Of a stretch of DNA of 33,536 nucleotides, positions 1 through 6,450 are shown piece by piece. Origin of the DNA: Prevotella sp. UBA2755 (lineage in GTDB: Bacteria; Bacteroidota; Bacteroidia; Bacteroidales; Bacteroidaceae); assembly GCA_002353225.1 (NCBI GenBank), contig DEJF01000057.1, positions 70,765-104,300 of the forward strand, given 5' to 3'. The number at the start of each line of letters is the position of its first letter. Within the stretch, counting starts at the first letter, position 1. The position numbers and the translations under genes are program-made. The notes below the pieces were generated by a model, which saw only the letters and a program-made list of their open reading frames with translations, had not been told where the DNA came from and did no database searches.

Positions 1-40
1 AAAAATTACGTGTAGGGAAAACGGTCAATGATCTTTGTAT

Positions 41-80
41 AGAAAAACGGCTGGCAAAGTCGTTGCTCTGCCAGTCGTTT
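41..80 (-). terminator. Rho-independent terminator candidate
   Basis: Read on the minus strand, the arms at 80-69 and 56-45 form a 12-bp stem with one A-C mismatch and a 12-base loop. The second arm runs directly into a T run (CGTTTTTCT). The structure begins 39 bases after the stop codon of the small ORF at 119-232. It therefore probably ends a short minus-strand transcript. Confidence 0.6.
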
Positions 81-118
81 GAGTGTTATCATTTGTGGAT
101 CATTCAGACCACTACGAT

Positions 119-232
119 TTACCTGTCCCAGATAGTTCCACCGCCACCGCCGCCAATAATGATATCAATCAGATTATCCTCATCATTAATCACATTGAGG
201 TCATTTACAAGTTTGCCACCACTTGTAACCAT
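119..232 (-). CDS. Possible 37-residue small protein with Gly-rich C-terminus
   Basis: A short ORF starts at ATG 232-230 and stops at TAA 121-119; an in-frame TAG lies six codons upstream, so it is not simply the end of a longer frame. The peptide starts MVTSGGKLVNDLNV, has an acidic middle (INDEDNLIDIII), and ends in six glycines followed by TIWDR. There is no signal peptide, membrane segment or recognised family. A near-consensus promoter element lies upstream at 280-287 and a terminator-like hairpin lies 39 bases downstream, so the unit looks like a self-contained transcript. It could be a real small protein, a peptide precursor, or the decayed tail of a lost gene. No function is assigned. 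Confidence 0.4.
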   Translation of the reverse strand: MVTSGGKLVNDLNVINDEDNLIDIIIGGGGGGTIWDR

Positions 233-250
233 AACGAAGACCCTCTCCTA

Positions 251-276
251 ACCTCCACCTGTTGAGGGGGGAGGAA
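251..276. repeat. GC-rich imperfect palindrome
   Basis: A CCTCC-rich arm and a GGGGGGAGG arm face each other around the short sequence TGTTGA. Similar short palindromes made of CCTCC and GGAGG arms are commonly scattered between genes in Bacteroidetes genomes, so this may be a dispersed non-coding repeat. On the minus strand it falls in the leader of the small ORF at 119-232. No second copy is present in this window. Confidence 0.3.
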
Positions 277-279
277 AAG

Positions 280-312
280 GAAAGATACCTAAAAGGGCTT
301 ACCTCACGGCAA
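280..312 (-). promoter_or_regulatory. Weak Bacteroidetes-type promoter for the small ORF
   Basis: On the minus strand TATCTTTC (287-280) matches TAnnTTTG at all but the last base. A TTG-containing sequence lies about 19-22 bases upstream, at 310-312. It would start a transcript near 273-275, about 40 bases before the small ORF. The upstream box falls inside the terminator-like hairpin of the preceding operon, so the match may be accidental. Confidence 0.3.
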
Positions 313-318
313 GCCCTT
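293..318 (-). terminator. Hairpin after the flavodoxin/DUF2023 operon
   Basis: A perfect 8-bp stem (AAGGGCTT / AAGCCCTT) encloses a 10-base loop, followed on the minus strand by TTTTAGG. It lies about 55 bases after the stop of the DUF2023 gene. This is a plausible but weak intrinsic terminator because its T run is only four bases. Confidence 0.45.
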
Positions 319-372
319 CGCACTAAACTAAACAAATACTTTATGATTAATTTCTATAAGAGTACACTACTC

Positions 373-738
373 CTACTGAGCCTGTTGACAGGTACGACAC
401 TTGCGCTCACAATACCGCTCACACTGAGCACAGATATCGTAACCTAACATGGCACCCAGAATGAAGTCCTCCTCTGGTGTCAACTCATTCAGCGGACGTG
501 TGGCTATCAGACGGATGGCATCCAGACATTCCTTCTTGCCGAAATACAAGTTAAGCGTGTTCTTTCCTGCCGGCTGTAGCACATACGGGATGTTCTGGCG
601 CTCCAACCGCTGAGTGGCAAACTGCTCATAGCGTTTGTTCATCGTGAAGAGAATCATCTGGCGCACACCTTTCTTATACTCATAGATGTGGTTCATCAAT
701 ACTTTCAGGTCGATAGGTATGATATCCGTCTGCGTCAT
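373..738 (-). CDS. DUF2023 family protein, Cys-rich C-terminus
   Basis: This 121-residue soluble protein matches my memory of the DUF2023 family, which in Bacteroidales sits beside flavodoxin. Its start lies 14 bases after the flavodoxin stop, so the two are almost certainly one operon. The striking part is the C-terminus: Cys103, 106, 110, 114 and 117 in a CX2CX3CX3CX2C arrangement, which looks like a metal or iron-sulfur site. The rest is a mixed alpha/beta fold with no known catalytic motif. There is no signal peptide, so it should be cytoplasmic. A role as redox partner or maturation helper of the flavodoxin is inferred from position and cysteines only. A terminator-like hairpin follows at 293-318. 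Confidence 0.75.
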   Translation of the reverse strand: MTQTDIIPIDLKVLMNHIYEYKKGVRQMILFTMNKRYEQFATQRLERQNIPYVLQPAGKNTLNLYFGKKECLDAIRLIATRPLNELTPEEDFILGAMLGYDICAQCERYCERKCRTCQQAQ

Positions 739-752
739 AGTCCTTGCAATGA

Positions 753-1247
753 TTAGAGATTAGGAGAAATGACCGCTATCCATTCGTCGATACGATTATC
801 AGTCTTATCGTCCTCGTTGACATCATCAAGAGGGAGACCGATGAACTTGCCGTCAATAACAGCATCCGAGTCACTGAAGTTATAACCGTCTGTTGAGACT
901 GTACCGATGAATTTCGCTCCGCTGTCCTTGATGGCATGATAAAGTTCTCCGATACCTCCTACAAAGGTGTCGCCATACGACTCCGCGTCACCACACCCAA
1001 AGAGGGCAATGGTCTTACCTTTCAGGTCGGCACCCTGTAATACTTTCACACCGTCATACCAGTCATCCTGCATCTCGCCAGCACCCCATGTGGAAGTACC
1101 GAGAATCAGATTGTCGTTAGCAGCAACGATTTCTGACGTGAGGTCCTGAACATTCAAACAATCCACCCCTAACTTGGCTGCAATCTTGTCAGCGATAGAC
1201 TCGCAAGTGCCAGTGGAAGAACCAAATACTACAATTGTCTTACTCAT
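753..1247 (-). CDS. fldA: Flavodoxin
   Basis: A 164-residue flavodoxin, an FMN-carrying electron shuttle of the cytoplasm. The phosphate-binding loop GSSTGTCESIA lies at about residues 8-18. The aromatic/acidic FMN-binding segments follow (STWGAGEMQDDW, then FGCGDAESYGDTFVGG), with a C-terminal helix ending the fold. Length fits the long-chain class. I place the start at ATG 1247 (MSKTIVVFG) rather than the longer frame from 1316, because the extra residues are not flavodoxin-like and would overlap the promoter TACCTTTG at 1286-1293. The DUF2023 gene follows after 14 bases. It has its own promoter and so need not depend on the genes upstream. Confidence 0.95.
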   Translation of the reverse strand: MSKTIVVFGSSTGTCESIADKIAAKLGVDCLNVQDLTSEIVAANDNLILGTSTWGAGEMQDDWYDGVKVLQGADLKGKTIALFGCGDAESYGDTFVGGIGELYHAIKDSGAKFIGTVSTDGYNFSDSDAVIDGKFIGLPLDDVNEDDKTDNRIDEWIAVISPNL

Positions 1248-1285
1248 TTTTCTATTTATCTTATAATGGTTTGTAATTCCGACTG

Positions 1286-1316
1286 CAAAGGTAAAGAGAA
1301 AAACGAGGGAATGCAA
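1286..1316 (-). promoter_or_regulatory. Promoter of the flavodoxin operon
   Basis: On the minus strand TACCTTTG (1293-1286) is an exact TAnnTTTG element. A TTGC sequence at 1316-1313 sits at the expected distance for the upstream box. Transcription would begin about 30-35 bases before the flavodoxin ATG at 1247. Confidence 0.65.
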
Positions 1317-1334
1317 TACCTAAAAATAAGTGTT

Positions 1335-1922
1335 TTAGCCGAAGACAAACCTCAACGACTCATAAAATTGGATTAATAAGATATAGAAAAGAACACATGG
1401 TGCCGCCCAACGAATACCACATAATAATGAGTCGTAGACATCACGAAGCGACTGAAACGTACCTGCGATGAGTCCATAGACAATACTAAACGCACAAAGA
1501 CTGAATGAGATAACTGGTATCAGACTATAGGAGAAGGGGGATGGGAACAAGCCCCCTGTAGCACTCACCAAGATGGCATGGGGAACAACTGTCAGCAACA
1601 AGACTGCCACTACACAAGTCAGCAAAGTACCACCTCCTATCAGCATGGCACGTCGCTCACGATAGGTATAGGGGGATGAATGAGAGAATACCCCACAACT
1701 TCTCAGACAACCGACAGCAATAGCGGCAAGTATCAGCCATGACAAAATGGGGGTAGCAAGGATTGTCCCATAATGTCCTAAGAACCAACGGATGCCCTCA
1801 CCCGACAGCATCGAGCGAACCCCACTATTGGGCATTGCCGCACTCAGCAGCCATGACACCAATATCAGCACGAGTTCTGCCAATATCAGGAAAAGGGCGA
1901 TATAGGGAATCAGTTTCTTCAT
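1335..1922 (-). CDS. Miniature AbgT-like membrane protein
   Basis: A 195-residue protein with about five hydrophobic segments. Residues 1-100 resemble the start of AbgT (p-aminobenzoyl-glutamate) transporters, including the SLLSxEGIRWLL-like stretch (MLSGEGIRWFLGHY) and the positively charged loop YTYRERRAM. Residues about 130-195 resemble a later AbgT region, with GLIAGTFQSLRDVYDSL matching the family's GxxxGTxKSDKDV pattern. AbgT transporters have about 500 residues, so this looks like the two ends of one conserved half joined with the middle missing. Its ATG overlaps the response-regulator stop as ATGA, so it is translationally coupled to the two-component system. Transport activity is doubtful; a sensor accessory role is possible. 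The family link is from memory of motifs. Confidence 0.7.
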   Translation of the reverse strand: MKKLIPYIALFLILAELVLILVSWLLSAAMPNSGVRSMLSGEGIRWFLGHYGTILATPILSWLILAAIAVGCLRSCGVFSHSSPYTYRERRAMLIGGGTLLTCVVAVLLLTVVPHAILVSATGGLFPSPFSYSLIPVISFSLCAFSIVYGLIAGTFQSLRDVYDSLLCGIRWAAPCVLFYILLIQFYESLRFVFG

Positions 1923-2635
1923 TCAGTATCGGGTTCGAGATTATCGATGTCGAGGATGCGAAGTTCAAGGGCACGGACTACCAGACGGGTGGCGTTGACA
2001 CTCTCACCACCAGGGAATAGTTTACGTACCAGTTCGTTCTGTCGTTTCTCCAGACTCTTCACACCAAAGGGCATGCCCCGCAGATTTGTGATCTGCTCTT
2101 TGGTGTATCCTAAGGCAAGATGACGCAGGAAACGCTCGTCATACTCATCTATCTCGTAGTTAACCAAAGCCTCCTGACGAGCCAACTGGGAGGACACAGC
2201 ATACTTGAAACGCTCCACGATTTTCTGGAGGATAGGCTCATTGAATACCAGTTGTTTTCCCTCCATCACGGCACGTACATCAGCACGGGTCAGCAGTTCC
2301 CCACTCTTCAGGATGATACCATCGGCACCAGCGTCAAGGACATCGACCCAAAGTTTCTCATTCAGTATCTCACCTGTAAAGATCAGCACTTTCACTTGTG
2401 GGAACTGCTCCTTGGTATGACGACATATCTCAACCCCCACAGTAGTAGAGCCACCCAGTCCGAGGTCAAGCAACACAAGGTCTGGCTGTTGTTTCTTGAT
2501 GAGTTTCCAGTACTCCATCTCATTAGAGGCTGTTCCGATAATCTCCGCCTCTGGAATCTCATGGCGAACAATACCTTCTGTGCCTTTGAGTTCGAGGGGC
2601 ACATCCTCGACGATAATCAACTTAAAGTTTTCCAT
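1919..2635 (-). CDS. Response regulator, receiver plus LuxR-like DNA-binding domain
   Basis: A 238-residue two-component response regulator. The receiver domain (about 1-120) shows the acidic pair E10-D11, the phospho-acceptor D57 in LVLLDLGLGG, the switch Thr87 in IFTGE and the conserved Lys110 in GIILKSGE. The C-terminal region (about 160-232) is a divergent LuxR/FixJ-type helix-turn-helix, with LALGYTKEQITNLRG followed by the recognition-helix segment FGVKSLEKRQNELVRKL. It overlaps the end of the histidine kinase gene by 14 bases and the next gene by four bases (ATGA), so kinase, regulator and the AbgT-like protein should be made together. Target genes cannot be read from the sequence. Confidence 0.92.
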   Translation of the reverse strand: MENFKLIIVEDVPLELKGTEGIVRHEIPEAEIIGTASNEMEYWKLIKKQQPDLVLLDLGLGGSTTVGVEICRHTKEQFPQVKVLIFTGEILNEKLWVDVLDAGADGIILKSGELLTRADVRAVMEGKQLVFNEPILQKIVERFKYAVSSQLARQEALVNYEIDEYDERFLRHLALGYTKEQITNLRGMPFGVKSLEKRQNELVRKLFPGGESVNATRLVVRALELRILDIDNLEPDTE

Positions 2636-5600
2636 ATCTTGGTAGTGTTATTTTAATCAATGTATTTCCTTCTGCCCTCTCAGCCCATATACCACAGCCA
2701 CGACGGTTTGTCGCTTCCCCGTGGTCACGTACAATCTGACGGCAGAGCAAATAAGGAATGGTATCCATCTGAGGTGTAAAGAGGTTGGCAGCCTCTTCCT
2801 CCGTTATTTGCAGGTCAGCACGACGAACCGTATAGAGCAGATATTGCTGGTCTTTCACCTCCACAGTCACCTCGCCTTTGAGTAGTTCAAAGAGGTAACG
2901 CAGCATGTGCTCGTCACCCAATACCTCTTGTCCATAAAACTCCACCTTCTTCAGATGCAGTTTCACCAGTTCTGTCTGCCGGATAGCCTGCTCGCTCAAT
3001 AGTCCATAAAGTTCCCGATAATAGGAAGCCACCTCCAGCATCGACTGCGTATCTCCCTTATCAGCAAGTTGGCGGATACGGCTGGGGTAATACATTGTCT
3101 CATGCTTGAGCGTTGACAGACAGTTATCGAGTACGGCGTTTGACACATGCAGGTTGCTGTCTTCCAACTCAGCCCTTCGTAACTCATCCTCCGCCATCTC
3201 CAGATTTGTCTGTTGCATCCTTTCCTTCCTGAAGCGGTTATAGAGGCGATGACGGTAGTATAGCATATAATATGCAGGGATGATCAACAGGAGAATCAAA
3301 ACCAACAAAATAATAGCGATACGCTTATTCGACTGTGACTGTTGCATCATACGGCAATAATCGGCAAGCGTATTGTCGGCAGAAAGTTCCTTGAAGAGTT
3401 GCGTATATACCTTATTATTATAGGCATATAATTCCCATTCATGGAGGGCAAGAGCAGCAACAGCACTCTCGTTCCGGATGTCAAGGATAATCTGATAGTT
3501 TGTGCTTACACTGTCGTGCAACCACTGTATCTCGGGAGCCATCAAGGCAGCATTACCCTGACGCAGCATCAACAACTTTCCCTTAGGATGTTGTGTCTGG
3601 TAATGGGCATTAAGGTATTTACGGCAAGAGTCAGCAAACTCCAGCGTCCTTGCATAAGTGCCATTGACATTCGAGAAATAGGCGGAGTCAGCAAAGATAT
3701 GAGCACGGTCGATATGGCTGTTGGCGATTTGTGGTTCACTATTAGCAGGAAGAGTACCAACAGCCAACAGCCAACAGCCAATAGCCAACAGCCTCATCAT
3801 ACCTTTCGGCAGCCGGAAAAAGAAACGGCTGCCCCTGCCCTCCTCGCTCTCGGCAGCAAGTTGGCAAACCTGGAATATCTGGCTGATCTTACGATATTTC
3901 TCTATAATACCCTTACAGTTCATCAGTCCGAAACCATGACCACCCTTTACCTGATGGTTGAACACCTGTGCCAGTTCTGCCTCGGGCATACCCTTTCCCG
4001 TATCCTTGACAGAGAGTTCTACATAATCAGCAGTCTCCTCTGCTGAAATAGTAACTTTCCCATCCCGCTCCGTAAACTTACGAGCATTGTCGGCAAGTGT
4101 ATTGAGCATGAAAAGCGTCAGTACACGGTCTGCTTTCACCACTGCTTCCGTAGGCTCCACATCAAGGTCAACCCCCTTCATCTGGAATCCCGTCTTACTA
4201 CGACTAATAATATCAAATAATGGTTGCAAGGGGAAACTCTCAATATGCAGGCTCAATTCTCCCTGTCGCAACTGAATCCAATGGGTCAGGATATCGTTCT
4301 GGGAATTAATCTGGTCTGTGAGTTCGCGGATGTAATTGATAGTATCTATAGTTCCTATAGTTCCTATAGTACCTATAGTGTCTTTATTTCCTATATATTT
4401 TATCTCATGGATGATGCGGTCGATGAGTGGGGTGATGCCCACGACCATCGACACCTTGGCTCGCTGTTCCAGATGGCGGCGCTCGTTTTTCTCTACTCTT
4501 AGGCGAGCCTCCGCAATCTCCTCTTCTTTCTGCTCTAACAAATCATCGTAATCACTGTTTTTCTTCTCCCGCTTATTCATCCGATTGAAAAGCCACAAGA
4601 GGAACAACAAAAGCAAGATTGCAATGACGACTGCTATCATCATCCAGTTCAACTGGGAGGATGACTTATCATACATGGCGGCACGTGCCTCTAACTCCCT
4701 GTCTTGACGAGTCTGCTCCTGTAAGTCAATATAAAGATTGCGATAATAGTCGCTGTTAGGCTTGTTATTGACTGCAGCATATACAACGCTGAACTGCTCG
4801 TAGATACTGGCGACGAGGTCTGGCGCTTGCTTGATGCGGACATCTGCCAAAGCCCAGCCCAAATGCTCTATGGCTTTATGCTCATCGCCCAGCGCATGAT
4901 AACAGGAAGCAAGGGTACGATAGGCACCGGCTATCTGGTAGACATCGCCATAATCCTGAAAACCCTCCAAGGCTTCCTGAGCGATATCCACATCACCCAG
5001 ATGGTCGGCAAGCGCCTCTTTGGCATTCGCCTCGAAATAGGGATAATGATGCCGCTGGGAGATGCTCAGACAACGGTCCAGACATTCTATCTCCTCACGG
5101 TATATCTCATCATCAGTACCTTCTGTGATAATCCCTCCTGCTCCAACATTATATAAGTAATTCAGATACTGTGCGGTGTCACGCCGTATCTCGTCTAAGT
5201 TGATTTCCTGTAAAGCCTCTATTGACTGGCGTTCCAATCCCACATAGTAATAATAGGTGGAGTTTACAATGGCAAACTCGCTCTCCGCATAGATCAATCG
5301 GAGCAACTGTCTCGCCGATAGGGTACCACGCTCTTCATTGATACGATTACGACACTCTATTGCACTTTCCCGATGCTCATAGAACTCACGATTACGGGAG
5401 CGGCGCTGACAAAGACGCATCTGCTGCACCTCTGCCACAAATAGTTCTATCTGATTGTCGGTCAACGATATGGCTTCTCTCAGTTGTTGCTCGGCACGGT
5501 CATAGTCCATCCGCACCATACTGACAAAAGCCAAATGGTTGAGCGCCTCCGCTTTTCCTGCAGCATAACCTTCCGACAAATCATAAGCCTGTTGGGCATA

Positions 5601-5780
5601 AGAGGCTGTAGAGTCAATATGACGATAATGACTGGCATAAGAAAGAGAATTCAACTTGTCCACTGCTGCCTTGTCGGACGGAGAACAAGCCACTAAAAGG
5701 AAAAGACCCAGTACGGCAAAAAGCCATACTGAGTCTTTGCGAAAATATGGTTTAAGCGCGAGCCTTAGCCACATAACCAA
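2622..5780 (-). CDS. Double sensor histidine kinase (DUF5112/DUF5113-like)
   Basis: This 1052-residue membrane sensor is two kinase-like halves in one frame. Half one has a lipoprotein-type signal (lipobox VAC, Cys32), a TPR-rich extracytoplasmic region (about 35-370), a membrane segment (376-398), a coiled coil, an H-box with His458 (RIIHEIKYI), and a complete ATPase domain: N-box near 560, DTGKGM near 592, GHGFGL near 615. At Met661 a second signal-like hydrophobic stretch begins, followed by another extracytoplasmic domain, a membrane segment (about 818-840), a coiled coil and a second H-box with His893 (LKHETMYYPSRI). The second ATPase domain has lost the N-box asparagines and the G1 box, so it probably cannot bind ATP. 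I recall DUF5112 and DUF5113 domains in such Bacteroidales kinases. The start at 5780 lies inside the end of eda; the stop overlaps the response regulator. Confidence 0.88.
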   Translation of the reverse strand: MVMWLRLALKPYFRKDSVWLFAVLGLFLLVACSPSDKAAVDKLNSLSYASHYRHIDSTASYAQQAYDLSEGYAAGKAEALNHLAFVSMVRMDYDRAEQQLREAISLTDNQIELFVAEVQQMRLCQRRSRNREFYEHRESAIECRNRINEERGTLSARQLLRLIYAESEFAIVNSTYYYYVGLERQSIEALQEINLDEIRRDTAQYLNYLYNVGAGGIITEGTDDEIYREEIECLDRCLSISQRHHYPYFEANAKEALADHLGDVDIAQEALEGFQDYGDVYQIAGAYRTLASCYHALGDEHKAIEHLGWALADVRIKQAPDLVASIYEQFSVVYAAVNNKPNSDYYRNLYIDLQEQTRQDRELEARAAMYDKSSSQLNWMMIAVVIAILLLLFLLWLFNRMNKREKKNSDYDDLLEQKEEEIAEARLRVEKNERRHLEQRAKVSMVVGITPLIDRIIHEIKYIGNKDTIGTIGTIGTIDTINYIRELTDQINSQNDILTHWIQLRQGELSLHIESFPLQPLFDIISRSKTGFQMKGVDLDVEPTEAVVKADRVLTLFMLNTLADNARKFTERDGKVTISAEETADYVELSVKDTGKGMPEAELAQVFNHQVKGGHGFGLMNCKGIIEKYRKISQIFQVCQLAAESEEGRGSRFFFRLPKGMMRLLAIGCWLLAVGTLPANSEPQIANSHIDRAHIFADSAYFSNVNGTYARTLEFADSCRKYLNAHYQTQHPKGKLLMLRQGNAALMAPEIQWLHDSVSTNYQIILDIRNESAVAALALHEWELYAYNNKVYTQLFKELSADNTLADYCRMMQQSQSNKRIAIILLVLILLLIIPAYYMLYYRHRLYNRFRKERMQQTNLEMAEDELRRAELEDSNLHVSNAVLDNCLSTLKHETMYYPSRIRQLADKGDTQSMLEVASYYRELYGLLSEQAIRQTELVKLHLKKVEFYGQEVLGDEHMLRYLFELLKGEVTVEVKDQQYLLYTVRRADLQITEEEAANLFTPQMDTIPYLLCRQIVRDHGEATNRRGCGIWAERAEGNTLIKITLPRYGKL
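3757..3793. repeat. Heptanucleotide tandem repeat at the kinase junction
   Basis: Five consecutive 7-bp units (CCAACAG on the plus strand) occupy 3757-3791, followed by CC. Unit four reads CCAATAG. On the coding strand they encode the hydrophobic stretch LLAIGCWLLAVG, just after the Met661-Met662 pair that opens the second kinase half. Seven is not a multiple of three, so gain or loss of a unit breaks the frame. A 10-base inverted copy of the unit (GGCTGTTGGC) lies at 3716-3725. Confidence 0.85.
4346..4381. repeat. 9-bp in-frame tandem repeat in the kinase gene
   Basis: Four 9-bp units of the type CTATAGTTC (plus strand) run from 4346 to 4381: the first two are identical and the last two differ in their final bases. 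They encode a repeated T-I-G tripeptide at residues 467-479, nine residues after the phospho-acceptor His458. This places the repeat in the predicted turn between the two helices of the dimerisation and phosphotransfer domain. Confidence 0.8.
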
Positions 5781-6420
5781 GTGCCTCCTTGCACTTGTCG
5801 GTTACATACTGCCAGTCGCCAGCCTTTACCTTGTCAGAGGGGAAGAGTTTAGAGCCCATGCCGACGCAATATACACCAGCCTTAAACCACTTCTGCAGGT
5901 TCTCCTCCTCTGGTGCCACACCACCAGTTACCATAATCTTAGACCATGGCATTGGAGCCTTCAGACCCTTCACCATGTTAGGACCGACAACGTCGCCAGG
6001 GAACACCTTTGTCAGGTCACATCCTAACTCCTGAGCCTTACCAATCTCGCTGACTGTCATACAGCCAGGGCAATAAGGAACAAGACGACGGTTGCAGACC
6101 GGTGCAATGTCAGGGTTGAACAATGGACCAACTACGAAGCAGGCACCCAACTGGATGTAGAGGGCTGCCGTAGGAGCATCCACTACAGAGCCGATACCCA
6201 ATGCCAACTCAGGGCATTCCTTGTCTGCCCATTTTACCAACTCACCGAATACCTCCTGTGCGAAGTCGCCACGGTTGGTAAACTCAAATGCGCGAACACC
6301 ACCCTCATAGCATGCCTTTACGACATTCTTACAAGTCTCAAGGTCTTTGTTGTAGAATACGGGGACCATACCCGTGTCGCCAATTTTCTTCAGAACGGCT
6401 ATCTTATCAAATTTTGCCAT
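5752..6420 (-). CDS. eda: KDPG/KHG aldolase
   Basis: A 222-residue class I aldolase that splits 2-keto-3-deoxy-6-phosphogluconate into pyruvate and glyceraldehyde-3-phosphate. Family landmarks are visible: the catalytic Glu46 in RAFEFTNRG with Arg50, the ALGIGSVVDAPTA strand and loop, the PYCPGCMTVSEI segment, and the Schiff-base Lys138 in LTKVFPGDVVGP, followed by MVTGGV. The length is usual. It lies 30 bases after kdgK, whose product is its substrate, so the pair is one operon. The last 29 bases overlap the start of the histidine kinase gene, suggesting coupled expression. The active-site Lys context (KVFPGD instead of KFFPA) is the variant common in Bacteroidetes, as I recall. Confidence 0.95.
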   Translation of the reverse strand: MAKFDKIAVLKKIGDTGMVPVFYNKDLETCKNVVKACYEGGVRAFEFTNRGDFAQEVFGELVKWADKECPELALGIGSVVDAPTAALYIQLGACFVVGPLFNPDIAPVCNRRLVPYCPGCMTVSEIGKAQELGCDLTKVFPGDVVGPNMVKGLKAPMPWSKIMVTGGVAPEEENLQKWFKAGVYCVGMGSKLFPSDKVKAGDWQYVTDKCKEALGYVAKARA

Positions 6421-6450
6421 ATTTTTTTGATATTTCGATATTACGATAAA

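Noticed and set aside
1248..1316. Longer flavodoxin start at 1316
   Set aside because: The extra 23 residues are not flavodoxin-like and cover the promoter element at 1286-1293.
2120..2656. A 178-codon plus-strand ORF
   Set aside because: It is fully antisense to the response regulator, whose motifs are intact; no family resemblance and no promoter.
3757..3793. CRISPR-like array
   Set aside because: Units are 7 bp, contiguous and without spacers; no cas genes in the window.
3441..4046. A 201-codon plus-strand ORF
   Set aside because: It is antisense to the double kinase and crosses the 7-bp repeat; the sequence has no family features.
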